64,000 bases of DNA from Lepidostoma basale (GCA_022606425.2 JAHDVF020000840.1:3472001-3536000), one strand, 5' to 3'. Shown: positions 21,683 to 32,839, counted from the stretch's first letter. Notes: generated from the sequence alone by a model not told the origin. A program made the numbers and translations.

Positions 21683-21779
21683 TGAATTGACAAATTAGTT
21701 TTACATAAATCACAAGATTGAATAGGAGTGAAAGAATATAGATATTTTAAATCCAGTAACTATTACCTTTCTTTTTAAT

Positions 21780-23560
21780 CGGATTCCTCGTGGTTAAGGG
21801 TAGTGTCCATCCCGTAAACTCTCCCAATAATTCACCGTGCGCTCCTTTCCTCAATCAGTCTTCAGACTGCAGCTATCCGATTCCGACATGGCTTCTCAAG
21901 AGATGCTGTCACCATGTTGCATGTTTTAGTCAAAATTTTTAACAAATCTCTTCTAACAGGACAAGTCCCCTTTTTGCTCAAGAAAGCTATTGTTTCTCCC
22001 ATATTAAAAAAACCTCAACTAGATTCCGAAAATCTTAGTAACTTCCGGCCCGTCTCAAATCTACTTTTCATCTCTAAAGTTCTTGAAAAAATTGTAGCCT
22101 CCCAAATTTCTAATCACCTTTCGACAAATAATATTTTGTCTAAATTACAATCCGCCTACAGACGTTCCCATTCAACGGAGACAGGATTGCTTAGAGTCAT
22201 GTCAGATTTAGTACTGGCAAACGAATCGGGCAAATTGGCACTGCTTTCCCTTCTGGACATGAGCGCTGCGTTTGACACAATTGATCACTCATATCTTATC
22301 CAACGATTAGCGATCACGTATGATTTTAGAGGTAATGCCATATACTGGCTAAATTCATATCTGTCGGATCGTTCACAAGCTGTGCAGCTAGCAGGTAAAA
22401 AATCCTCATTTACTAATATCCAATCTGGTGTGCCACAAGGCTCTGTTTTAGGACCCCTTTATTTATCATGTTTACGAATGACGTTGCCAAAATAATCGAA
22501 TCCTTTGGCCTCCTCTCACATTGCTATGCTGATGATCAGCAACTTTATTTTTTCTGCAACCCTGATGACACCAAACATCTTACGTCAATAACTGTCAACT
22601 GCATTGATGCCATATCCAGATGGATGGCATCAAACAAACTTAAACTAAATCCATCCAAAACGGAATTTCTCTGGACTTCTTCCGCAAAGCGTCAACATCT
22701 TATCGATCATTCCTCAATTTCAACAGTTGACAATGATATCGTTCCCAAAAACTCAACAAAGCTTCTTGGTGTTTATCTTGACGCAAATCTGTCTCTAAAA
22801 TCCCAAATTAATAACACGGTCAGCGCTAGTTTCTTCCACCTAAGACGATTAAAATCCGTCAAAAGGAGTATTCCCCATGACACTTTCAAAACTCTTGTAA
22901 ATTCCTTCGTTGTGTCACGACTTGATTATTGTAATGTAATTTATGCAAACATTCCAAAACAACAAATAAACAAACTTCAATCTGCGTTCAATGCAGCAGC
23001 AAGGTTCATTAAAGGCATTCCAAAAAAGTCACATATAACACAACATCTCAAAGAACTTCACTGGCTTAAAAGTCCAGAAAGAATCCAGTATAAACTCTGC
23101 TGGACAGTCTTCAAAGCGCTACATGGAATGGCGCCAAGTTATATATCTGAACTCCGTATAACGGACAGCCTAAATTCACAGAAATCCACACTTCGCTCGG
23201 CAAACTCCTCAGCAATAGGAAGATTAGTTGAGCCGAAGCGTTGCCCCAGTACAAATTTCGGGGATCGAGCGTTCGCGGTAGCCGGTCCATTAGCTTGGAA
23301 CAATCTCCCTTCACACCTTAGATGCATAAATGATCCGACAGATTTCAGATCTAAATTGAAAACCCATCTTTTTCATATTTCATACCCAATTTAAACATTT
23401 ATACTTTGTTCTACTATACTTTTAAACCGATCGTTTTTTAAGCGGTCACATTTAGACTTTTAGATTTAAAACACGTCTTAATGCGCCCTTGAGGTGATTA
23501 CATCACAAAAACGGCGCTTTAAAAGTTAGCATATTATTATTATTATTATTTATTATTGAG
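21780..23560 (+). mobile_element. CR1/L2-type LINE, 5'-truncated
   Basis: The reverse transcriptase C-terminal half plus 3' UTR, ending in an (ATT)n tail at 23528-23560. The UTR contains GCGCCCTTGAGGTGATTACA and GGCGCTTTAAAA just before the tail. A short copy of this 3' end lies at 58262-58340. Confidence 0.9.
21868..23394 (+). pseudogene. Reverse transcriptase of the CR1/L2-type LINE, frameshifted
   Basis: Non-LTR reverse transcriptase, copying element RNA into DNA at a nicked target. Visible in order: IPTWLLKRC (frame from about 21876), NFRPVSNL, motif A in LLDMSAAFDTIDH with the first catalytic Asp, motif B in SGVPQGSVLGP, then after a one-base loss near 22457 the frame changes and motif C appears as CYADDQQLY with both Asp residues. 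The C-terminus has LLGVYLDANL, RLDYCNVIYA and AWNNLPSHLR. The endonuclease domain is missing. The catalytic motifs are intact, so the frameshift and 5' truncation are the main damage. CR1, L2 and related clades cannot be separated by eye. Confidence 0.85.
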
Positions 23561-23869
23561 AGGCCAGTCAGCGCACTGATTCCATCGGACCAGCGATTTG
23601 ATGACTGTTCTTGTGGTCGTTTTTCCTCTAACGTTGCATATTACGATTTTACAAATGGTTAGTCTTATTATTACTCATTTTTATAAATGTTTCACAGTTT
23701 AATTAATATTTTGGTACAAACCTTCATTGTTGACTATTGTACAAACAACTTTTCAATTATGGTGTTAGGTTTATTATTTATTTATTGGAATTGTATGATT
23801 GTTAATATTCACTTCTAGTCTTGAAAGTATTTTCGATTAAAAACCATCACTGAATTTATATATAAAAAA

Positions 23870-24165
23870 ATATTTATTTAATACGTATGAAAAAGCTGTT
23901 TTCTAGAAGCTATTTTTTAGTATATGGGAATGATATGTTTCTCTGTGATCTAATGCGTTATCAAATGTAATGAGACATTGTCAAAACTTCTTTAAAAGAG
24001 ACGTTTTCTTTTTTATTAATTATTTAATATGGAGTCTTACACCATTGTTCAAGAAAAAATAATTTTAATATTATTGTTTTCTTCTATATTTGCCACAACT
24101 TTGTGTTGCGGGTGTTTAATGTTTCTTTTTTACATACTTCGTATACAACACACAGTTCATTTAAA
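23870..24165 (-). repeat. HL5 hammerhead-like repeat, decayed
   Basis: Minus strand: CATTTGATAACGCATTAG with GAAACATATCATTC near 23925-23965, and the family arm TTCTAGAAAACAGC (about 23895). Stem II is lost. 24040-24100 carries TTGTTCAAGAA, a segment repeated in other HL5 elements (35180, 56440, 59375). Confidence 0.45.
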
Positions 24166-24640
24166 AACAAACATGTATCGGACACCCAAGCCCGTTCATC
24201 AGTGATAGGTATCATATAAATATGAATATTAAAATTATTTAAAAAAAATCACGAATGTAGTCGGTTTTGACAGATATTAAAATGATTTATTTCGGAACAT
24301 GTATGCTTTTGTTATAACAAATATTGTGAATAAATTAAAAATAATAATTTAAAATTCTTTTTGGTTTCCAGGTATTATCTTCCAACAAAGGAAATAAATC
24401 AAATATTGGACTTGATGTTAAATTTATTTGATTATTTTATATTATTAATTGTTTTTTAATTTTTGAAATTTTGAGATAATTCAAAATTATATAAAGCATA
24501 AACGTTCCGGAATAAATCATTTTAATATCTGTCAAAACTAACCACATTCGTAATTTTATTTTTATTTTATTTAATTTTTATATATAATAATATCGCTGGT
24601 GCAGGGCTTGTGTGTCCGAAAAATGTTTGGTTGTATGCAA
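24165..24640. repeat. HL4 foldback with two divergent modules
   Basis: Inverted arms: CGAATGTAGTCGGTTTTGAC and CAGATATTAAAATGATTTAT on the left are mirrored at 24490-24560. Hammerhead-like modules lie at both ends, reading outward (minus 24171-24210, plus 24594-24630). The same body (GTCAGTTTTTACAGATGTTA) occurs at 37920-37980. Confidence 0.7.
24171..24210 (-). ncRNA. Hammerhead-like motif, family HL4
   Basis: Minus strand: CTGATGA (24202-24196), AC, GGGC pairing with GTCC, GATA in place of GAAA, then ACATGT. The first box is intact; the GAAA box has one change. The plus partner (CTGGTGC ... GGGC ... GTCC GAAAA ATGTTT) has the opposite pattern of damage, so the family ancestor probably had both boxes. 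Confidence 0.45.
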
Positions 24641-24659
24641 AGTATGTAAAAAAAGAAAC

Positions 24660-25560
24660 ATTAAATAATAATGTTTTGTTGGTCAGATAAAATTGATCAT
24701 TCATTGAATTATTATCGGATTAGGTAAATAAAAATATAATTTTGAAGAATATACAACTCATTTTATTTCATCAATTTGATACACATATAACCTATGTAGT
24801 TTTACACATATTATTATATATTATTATTTTAAATACAAATCCAGATATACAAAGTACATACTTACAGTAGTTGAGTAAATATGTTTTATATCTACTCTTA
24901 TCAATACGATTACATTAATCACTTGCAGTTCCTTTAGCATTGCATTATACTTTATAAATCATAACATAACATAGATACATAGAAAAACTATAAGCTTAAA
25001 CCGTAAGATATAGTGTACATAGAAATATAATAACTTATTTACAGTATATGTAAAAAAAGATATATTTAACTTCAGAATTGTTTTTAAAATTATAATTATA
25101 GGAAAGAATTTTATAAAATTATTACAATACATAAATTTTTCATTCACACTCTAACTTGTCTATACTAAAAGAAAATACCTCTGTACCGGAATACTACGTA
25201 TCTGCTTTTCCACCGTTCCTTAATTCATTACAGACCTCTCTTTTTATCTTTCCTATGTAATTATAAAAAAAATTATAATATTATTTTTAAACAAGCATAT
25301 TCACTTCTAATAAAAATGAAATATTTTCCTAAAAAATTCCTGTGCTATTTCAAAGGTAAACATTTTTTCGATTATCGAAAATACATATATATATTTTTTA
25401 GTATTTTCAATAGATTCTTTATATATATAATGTGAATGACAATGAGATTTGATTATATTTTTGGAGTTTCTTTTAGATTAATGTTTAAATTTAGGAAGTA
25501 ACATAACCTTTTTTACAATACCAAATAAATATGACGAAAATTTGACATTTGATATATTAT
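24660..25560. other. AT-rich non-coding
   Basis: No supported features. Confidence 0.4.
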
Positions 25561-25561
25561 T

Positions 25562-25700
25562 GTAACACCTGATGATGTCAACATAGGTTGACGAAACAAC
25601 TGTCACGTAAAATAAAATAGAATTGTGAAACATGAAACAAGATTTTTTAGTTAAACAGTTTATAATTTTAAAGTATCATAGTGTTTCAGCCAAAAAAATG
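25562..25700 (+). ncRNA. Hammerhead-like motif, family HL2, core intact, with tail
   Basis: CTGATGA (25569-25575), one T, stem II GTCAAC (25577-25582) perfectly paired with GTTGAC (25587-25592) over loop ATAG, GAAA (25593-25596), ACAACTGT and a GTC site (25602-25604). All invariant core bases are present and stem II is 6 bp. Stem III has one mismatch relative to ACAGCTGT, and proximal stem I begins with A opposite C. The tail (AATTGTGAAACAT, TTAAACAGTTTATAATTT, GTGTTTCAGCC) is shared with 33496-33625 and 35040-35160. Confidence 0.55.
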
Positions 25701-25859
25701 GACTACTGAAATAAATAGTAATGCATGATTTTCCACATGAGAATAATGTGTAATTTTACTGAAAAGTCACAATATTTGTTATTCAATTTTCATATGAAGC
25801 ACTTATTTTGTTCTAAGGCATTTTAAACTCATAGATATAAAATAATAAAATATTTCGTA

Positions 25860-25992
25860 TAACCACAGTATGGTTATAATTGATGCCAACTAGTTTCACT
25901 TGGCCCCAAGTTCATCAGGGCAATATAATAGCTATGTAAATTGTTATATTGCCCTGATGAAGCTTGGGGAAATCCTTGAACCGCGATTAAAT
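25860..25992. repeat. HL1 foldback with two divergent modules
   Basis: CTTCATCAGGGCAATATAA (minus module) and TTATATTGCCCTGATGAAG (plus module) are mirror images about a centre near 25936. The minus module continues into a complete hammerhead-like fold; the plus module loses its GAAA box. Confidence 0.7.
25874..25928 (-). ncRNA. Hammerhead-like motif, family HL1, best-formed copy
   Basis: Minus strand: CTGATGA (25918-25912), stem II ACTTGG with CCAAGT over GG (6 bp), GAAA, the palindrome ACTAGT, then T. Proximal stem I is GGCA with TGCC (4 bp), an asymmetric internal loop follows, and distal stem I is TTATA with TATAA. Every conserved hammerhead base is present; H17 is U, which normally gives slower cleavage than C or A. 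Here stem II can start directly at the box because the extra A pairs with U. Confidence 0.6.
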
Positions 25993-25999
25993 ACAGGGA

Positions 26000-27290
26000 A
26001 TTTTATAATTTTATATCTATACGTTTACATTTGTTATTGTTTTTATTTCAAAATAAATCCAAAATAACTGCTAAAAACGGATTTGCCTTAAATTTTATAA
26101 TTTTTAATGGAAAATTATATAAAAAAAACTTTAAAAACGCATTTTTTTAAAATTCATAGATTAAACCGTTCATTTACTATCAAGAAACAAAATATTTTTA
26201 TTCGCAATATATTTTTATAAGTCATAAATACACGTTATTAAAAGAACGCCATTTTGAAAGCGTTATTTACATACTCTAACGTCCAATAGATTAACCTTTT
26301 AGGCCACTATATCAGATAATGATTTATAAACATTTTTACAACACCAAAGGTTACAATTTTGACATCGTCACTGAGCTTGGCGATATCAAATTTAGAAACC
26401 ATTGCTACTTTACACATATTATGTAACTAGAGTTACACTTGATTATATTTGTCAACTAATGATCTAACAAAGAAAATTTTCTATCTCATACTGTGTGCAT
26501 GGAAATAGTACACACATATAAATCTACATTGAAAATAACACTCTTGATATTAATGTTAATAAAGCAATTTTATTTTGTAGTATTTTAATTAATAATGAAA
26601 TCTAATATTAACCGAAATCTATGCAATAATCGTAAATAAAAAAAAAGATAAATAATTGCAATGATTTAATAAGATGATATTTAAACTTTAAACAAAGTAT
26701 GTTGTTTATTAATGTTCATGTTATACGAAAAAACTTAATGTACATATATTTATTATTTCATGCAAATTCTATCATACAATATCGTATTTCATTATAATTA
26801 GGGTATTCTTAATTGTTTTATTATTTTAAATTTGAATTTGGTGTATAAGCGATTTTATATTAGTTATTTGGGAATATTGGGATATTGAAATATTATGATC
26901 ATCTCTCGGTAAACCTTTTAAATATTTAACAAGTTGAATGTGTAAAAATGTTGATTTGTAATATTATATAATATTAGCCGGGCAAGAAAAGTGCCTCCAC
27001 GTTCTAAAATATAACATCCGGCGCCTCTGAAAACGAAACAAAGTTGGCCTAAGCTTCCACCACAATGGCGAAAGAGAAATAATATCTATCAATATGTATA
27101 AAATATCATAATAGATTGCCATTGACACGAAAAGGAAGAATGGATATTAATTAATAAACTTCGAATAAATATTATGTCATAAAACGGGCTACAAGCGAAA
27201 AATTTATATTTGATTGAAGTTATGAATTATATATTTTTTATAGAAAAAGTTTATGGGATGGCATTAGCTTTCATCTATACATTAAATAAT
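26000..27290. other. Long AT-rich non-coding stretch
   Basis: No gene or recognised repeat. 26980-27070 is a GC-richer island without a conserved frame. Confidence 0.4.
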
Positions 27291-27299
27291 GCAATACAT

Positions 27300-27432
27300 A
27301 TTATCATTCAAGTCACGAGGGTCGTGTCTAATACTCCACACACCTTAGTTGATAAAACAGTCATCTGGCAAGTCACGAGTTTGAATCCTGTCGGCAGGAA
27401 GTTAAGTAAACTTCAGTTTAATAATAAACTTT
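27300..27432 (+). mobile_element. Possible tRNA-derived SINE fragment
   Basis: CCTTAGTTGATAAAACAGTC followed by CACGAGTTTGAATCCTGTCG resembles an A box and a B box at tRNA-like spacing. There is no acceptor stem, so a tRNA gene is unlikely. The oligo-AATAA end near 27430 fits a short SINE tail. Confidence 0.35.
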
Positions 27433-27839
27433 AATTATGGTAATTTGATAAAGATAAAAGTAATGAAGTTATGCATAAATATAAGAATTATTGTCAGACA
27501 AAAGGTTTATAAAATTGGAAATAACAATGTAAAGTTTGGACCCGGAAAATAGCAGTTGGTTTTGTATTGTGTCTTATTTTCCTACGTTAAAATTACCCTT
27601 GATTTTCGTAATTTTGAAATGCACCCCAATTATACATAATGGTTAAACTTTCATTGCAGGAATTAACTTTAATATTTATGAACAAATAAAAATCAGTTTT
27701 GACGTAAGACTTTAATATGATCAAATATGACACCAATTCTAATTATTAAATTTACCCATAGTAGGTTAACATACGAGTACATCTAAATACGAAAATCTAG
27801 AAAACAAAGTTTTAACGCATGTTCCAATTTTAAATTGAT

Positions 27840-27914
27840 AAAATCATGTAAATGATTGAAATCATAAAATCATGTAAATGATTGAAATCATAAAATCATG
27901 TAAATGATTGAAAC
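27840..27914. repeat. 26-bp tandem repeat, about 2.9 units
   Basis: The unit AAAATCATGTAAATGATTGA plus AATCAT starts at 27840, 27866 and 27892 with no differences between the complete units. Each unit contains the near-palindrome ATCATGTAAATGAT. Confidence 0.95.
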
Positions 27915-28019
27915 AGATGACAACTTCAACCCTTCTGCTAATAATAATTGCGTAGGTTTTCACGGTTGGCAGCAATATGTTTTGTGTGATTTTGGGTAAT
28001 AACGTGTGATTTCTCCTTC

Positions 28020-28065
28020 TCGACCGACGTTTCGGAGATCGTTGCATTCTCCATCTTCATGGTAA
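28020..28065 (-). ncRNA. Hammerhead-like motif, family HL6, left module
   Basis: Minus strand: ATGAAGA (28060-28054), one T, stem II GGAG with CTCC (4 bp), GAAA, palindrome ACGT and a GTC site; proximal stem I GGT with ACC. Only C3 is changed (to A). Confidence 0.5.
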
Positions 28066-28257
28066 TGTGGTGGTGGTAATAAATGTGATATGAGTTGTGA
28101 CTGCTAAGGTACTTCACTGTTGTACCATGTCGCCGGCAGTGTGTACGTGAGAAATTATTCTATTATATTCCCCGAATTAACTTAGCACAAGGGCTCATTC
28201 CTGGTGAATTACCTAAGCAGACACAACTCATGTAACATTTCTTACCACCACCACATT

Positions 28258-28300
28258 ACCCTGAAGATGGAGACTGCAACGATCCCCGAAACGTCGGTTG
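28258..28300 (+). ncRNA. Hammerhead-like motif, family HL6, right module, core intact
   Basis: CTGAAGA (28261-28267), one T, GGAG (28269-28272) with CCCC (28284-28287, one A-C mismatch), GAAA (28288-28291), palindrome ACGT (28291-28294), GTC (28293-28295). Proximal stem I GGT (28296-28298) pairs with ACC (28258-28260). All invariant core bases are present and the site is the preferred GUC. Confidence 0.55.
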
Positions 28301-28379
28301 AGAAGGAGAAACCACACGTTGTTACCCAAAACCTAATTGCTATTTTAAGCAATTAACGTTTTAATTTCAATTGAAGAAA

Positions 28380-28680
28380 TCACAAAATGTCAAAATTTTG
28401 CCTAAAAGTCGCTCCGATAGCTGAAAACGCTAGGGAATGTCGTTTGCGGTGGTACCGTCATGTGAGCAGGAGGGACGATGGCTACATCGTCAATAAGGCC
28501 ATGAAACTGGAAGATGGAAGAAGGGGACCGGATCGGCCTCCTGCAACGTGGATGTCCTCACTTAGAAACGACATGGTAACGCTGGGACGGGACAGATGAC
28601 CCAGCATCGCGAGATTTGGCGTAGTCCTAAGAGAGCCAACGCTAATAACGGGAAATGGCCAGGCGAAAGAAGAAGAAGAT
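28380..28680 (+). mobile_element. LINE 3' fragment, RTE-like (RLRWYRHVSRRDD type)
   Basis: Open 70-residue frame: CRLRWYRHVSRRDDGYI, then VNKAMKLE and RRGPDRPPATWM, then RNDM. It ends in AGAAGAAGAAGAT. Typical RTE tail order; the 5' part is absent. Confidence 0.75.
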
Positions 28681-28689
28681 AAAATGTCA

Positions 28690-29130
28690 TACTTAATCAT
28701 TGTCAAACTATGAAGGAGTATTATAAAAGTATTAATCTTATTTGTGGCAGTAGTGACTCTTAAGGATCAAATTTTAATTTTAAATTATTTTTTTAAATTA
28801 TTCTTAGCATAAACAGGTTATAGAATTTTCCGTAAATAGTAAACGATTAGCAAACTTTATTATTTCTAGATTTAGTTATAGGTATATAATTCTACGGTTA
28901 AAGTGGAAAGTTCCGATAGATAAGAGGGTATATACAGCCGGTAGCAGGAGTGGGACTTCCATTACGAATTACGAACACTCAACAATCACATCACGTTTGA
29001 CCCGTATAACCCTTAGTATTTAATTGATTTTATGGGGACTGGTGACGTAGGTATCTAAAAGGCAACAAAACTTTAAGTGACTCAATTAACATCATAAAGT
29101 CAAAATCTATACCAGAAATCTATAATATAT
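28690..29130. other. Non-coding, AT-rich
   Basis: No recognised feature. Confidence 0.4.
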
Positions 29131-29134
29131 AATA

Positions 29135-29864
29135 CAGTAGAACGTCGTTTATCCAGACTTATTGGGACCGGCGGTGTCCCGGATAATCAAACAGGCGATT
29201 ATTGTTTTAGCAAAATAAGGTGTAAATAATTTTTTCCTCGGTTCATTAATTGATTATAAAATTACAAATTTTACTGCAAAAAGCAAGTATGTATGTAGTA
29301 CACTTACATAAAAAGGCTGAAATTACTCTTCTTCTTCTTCTCCGGCGCTACAACCCTTGGTGGGTCTTGGCCTCCTCCAAGAAACGTCTCCATCCCGTCC
29401 TATCTCTGGCGCCACCTCCCAGTCTTGCCGCTCCAGGACCCGACAATCTGCCACGGCACCATCCAGCCATCGCAGTTTCGCCCTACTGATGCTTCTGCGC
29501 CCTGCTGGATTGTCATACAACACTCTTTTGGGGGGCTCCAGATCTCCCACGCGGTGCAAGTGCCCTAGCCAGCGCAGTCTGTTAATTTTTATAAACTTGA
29601 CCACGCTGACATCCTGGTATAGATTGTAGAGCTATGTGTTGTATCTCCTTCTCCACGTCTGACCATCCTTAGTGGGTCCGAAGATTCTGCAGAGGATCTT
29701 CCTTTCGAAGCAGTTTATTTTGTTTAAATCACTCTACAGTACTTGAAAAATAATCAGAAATTTTTTTTTGAACAAGATTTCCTCTTTTTACACTTCATCA
29801 TTTCGGCTTGTCCGGATAATTGACGTTCTGCTTAACTGACGTCCGTATAAACGACGGTCTACTG
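29135..29864. mobile_element. Pogo/Tigger-like DNA element interrupted by a LINE
   Basis: Ends CAGTAGAACGTCGTTTATCC (29135) and its mirror ACGACGGTCTACTG (to 29864), each flanked by TA (29133-29134, 29865-29866). This terminal motif and the TA target fit pogo/Tigger elements. No transposase is present; about 410 bp of the interior is an inserted LINE tail. Confidence 0.8.
29325..29735 (-). mobile_element. LINE 3' fragment, RTE-like (RLRWLGHLHRV type), nested
   Basis: Minus-strand frame 29323-29604: FIKINRLRWLGHLHRVGD, PAGRRSISRAKLRWLDGAV and DWEVAPEIGRDGDVSWRRPR, starting downstream of a degraded reverse-transcriptase end (29605-29735) and finishing in (GAA)n at 29325-29340. It lies inside the pogo-like element, so it is the younger insertion. 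Confidence 0.85.
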
Positions 29865-29869
29865 TAATA

Positions 29870-32025
29870 TAATATTTTTTAAATAAATACCTCTTGATTT
29901 TATCATGTGTTGGATCAAAACACAATGTTTTTTGGTTAATTTATTTTGACATGTTAACGTAGTATACATTCACCATCTTTCCAACGATTTATATAATGTA
30001 TTATTTCTCTCCTGATAACGAAGTTTTTCTTTCTTTTAAGCATGTTTTTATAAATAAACCGATTTTTCCAACTGAACTGACCGTTCATTAACATTTTCAT
30101 TACAGAATTAATAATAACAACAAATATTGCTATTTTTCTAATGTTACCATTTCAAATGCATAACAAACTAGTTATAAAATTAAAGAAAACTAACATCAAT
30201 ATTCTTTGTTTTTAAAGTATGCTATTGTATTATTAGATTGTTTGTTAGACAAAGGATAATTATTATTTTTACTGTTTGGTTGAGGTTAATATTTCACAAC
30301 GAAGGTTTTTTTTATCGGTTTGAAAATACCATTAGATAAATTTGAATAATTGTGTGTTTTAACGCATTATAAAATTTTGAAACCCAAAAACATAAATTGC
30401 TATATTAAAATGCATGAATTTGATGAGTCCAATTATGATTTTAATTCTCATTAACTTATTTTTAATTTGAGTTATAATTTATACATATTTTTTTAATATT
30501 ATACAAGAAACTGGAAAGTGTATATAGTTATAATGTTTCATTTGTGAATTTAATAAGAGATTTGTATGCATTTTACATTTCATAAAAACAAGGAATAGAG
30601 GCTTTTAAAAATGTATGGTATGCATTAATAAATTACAATGATGTTTAGACGATTATCAAGACTTGTATAAATACAATTATGAAATATTATATTAAAGTGT
30701 ATATATTTTAGTATCTTACATACATCGATTATTTATAGGGACAAGTATTTTTTCTCAATTTCGATTGATCATATTTTTATCAAAACAACCCCAAATTTTA
30801 TCAAGGTTGCTCCAAAACGAAAAACCATCATTTTTTTTTTCATTTATTGCTTGCATTAGGAATTCAAGCCCTCTTAAAATTTTCATTTTAAATATCATTC
30901 ATCACTACTCGCATTTAACCTCAATATTTTTAAAAAGAATTCCGAAAACAATGTTTTTATTTAAAATATAAATAACTATTTATTTATCTCTAATGAAGAA
31001 GTTTTTTTTTCAAAAGAGTGACATCATGGGTTAAAATCTGTTGAACCTATTAATATTACGTAAACAGTGTGGAATTCCATTTGACGATTTTTTTAAATGA
31101 ATTAAACGCTGTTTTTCTACTTTTTTGTTAATAATATTTTTATCGACATTTAAATCATTCTCGTGTAGAAATAATACCTCAAAAGTAGAAAAAAAAGTGA
31201 TTTGTCAAAAAGTATGTTTTATTCAATTCGTAAATTTGTATATAATGTTCAATGTTTTCTAATTTCCGTGCTTTTTTGCAATGAAATTTAGCGTATATTG
31301 GTAAAATTATATGATTAAAATATATTTCTCGTTTAAAAAAATATGTTAACACAATTGAAAAAAATTACGTTTTCGGAATATTCGTTATATTCGTTTCTAT
31401 TGAAATAAAATACATACTCGTATTTAAAAATTTACTCCAATTGATTTCACAAATACCCAAAGCCAAACCCAAAAAAAATGGATGTAATTTTTCAAGATTA
31501 TCCAAGGGAATACATTTTATATTATTTGATATGAAATTACATTCGTTTTAGGCGAATCAAAAGATTATGTTATTACGCTATCTTTTGTTTTTCGTAAAAT
31601 GATATGAATTTAGATTTTTAAAAATAGAACACGTATACGTATTTTTTCATTCATTCATAAGTTTATTACGTGTGTGGGTTCCTTGAATAATGTTGTTATA
31701 CATTTCTGAATTTAAGGGATAAAGCGTTCATCGTAGATTCTGATAAGCTTTTCTGGAGTTACATTCAAGATCATATTTTATGAAATCGTTAATATTTTTC
31801 ACGAATAACTTTTCCTTATAATTTAACAAGTACCTTCACATCCAAAATGTTTGCAGTAGTCACATCTTGGTGTCCTTTTGATTTTCTTGATGGATACATA
31901 TATTATTTTTAATATATTTCTTTCATCATTCCAAGAATTCAATTATACTTTTACTGTAACCATCTGAAATTTTTTCCATATAAATGGAAGAAATGTTTAA
32001 GATATCTTATTCATTTTGAAACACC
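29870..32025. other. Long AT-rich non-coding stretch
   Basis: About 2.1 kb of low-complexity AT-rich DNA. No frame, repeat family or structured RNA recognised. Confidence 0.45.
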
Positions 32026-32029
32026 GAGA

Positions 32030-32832
32030 AAGGACTGAAAATACATGGCGTTTTGATAAACAATATAAGATATGCCGAAGACACTGTTTTATTAGCTGAA
32101 AGTGCCACTGATCTTCAGGACCTCCTTAATCTTGTTGACGAGTCCGGCGAATGATTGGGGGTAACAATAAATGTCAGTTAAACCAAATGAAAGACATTCG
32201 AACGGTTTGATTGCATTTGAACGACCGTAACGTTGAAAGTGTGGAAAAATTTAAACACCTCGGCAGCATACTAACACAATATTTTGACCCAGATGAAGAG
32301 ATAAAATGCAGAGTTGAAGCAGCAAGAGCTACGTTTTATAAAATGGAATCACTCTTCTGCAATGATAACATAAATTTGAAACTCCGCCAGAGAATGATCA
32401 AATGCTATGTGTGGTCTGTTTTATTGTATGGATGTGAAACGTGAACCTTAAAAGTCAACTCAATGAACAGACTAGAAGCATTTGAAATGTGGCTCTATCG
32501 CCGAATGCTCATAATTCCCTGGACAGACATGGCTACCAATACCGAAGTCTTGAGGCGAGCTAGAGTTAACAGGGAGATGTTAAGAACTATCAAGGTTCGG
32601 AAGATTTCACAACTGGGTCATATATTGCATTGGGAAAAGTATCACCTTCTGATATTGAAAAGGAAAATTGAGGGACGCCGCGGGCCCGGTAGAAGACAGA
32701 TGTCCTGGGTGCGAAGTGTGAAGGAGTGGACCGGCATCCGAAGTGTTGAGGAGCTGTTCCGAGCGCAGAACAGGGACAGGTTCGCCGAGGTGATCGCCAA
32801 CGTTGTGGGGACCCAACAGGGCACTTGAATAA
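32030..32832 (+). mobile_element. LINE fragment, RTE-like (LGHIL type), long copy
   Basis: From the end of the reverse transcriptase domain: NNIRYAEDTVLLAES near 32060 (the YAED-type catalytic box, altered from YADD), KFKHLGSILTQ, IKCYVWSVLLYGCET-stop, then after the stop FEMWLYRRMLIIPWTDM, VLRRARVNREML, ISQLGHILH and a GRRGPGRRQMSWVRSVKEWTGI tail. A stop (32444) and small frame changes break it. Unlike relatives, the 3' end has no (GAA)n run. Confidence 0.85.
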
Positions 32833-32839
32833 CAAGATT

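Larger units (their letters stand above)
27935..28330. repeat. HL6 foldback with two divergent modules
   Basis: Inverted arms of about 100 bp: ACGTGTGATTTCTCCTTCTC, CGACGTTTCGGAGATCGTTG and TGGTAATGTGGTGGTGGTAA on the left are mirrored at 28240-28340. The centre (28090-28235) is different on the two sides. Each arm carries a hammerhead-like module facing outward. Confidence 0.8.

Noticed and set aside
27840..27914. CRISPR-like array
   Set aside because: The units are contiguous with no spacers, and the DNA is eukaryotic.
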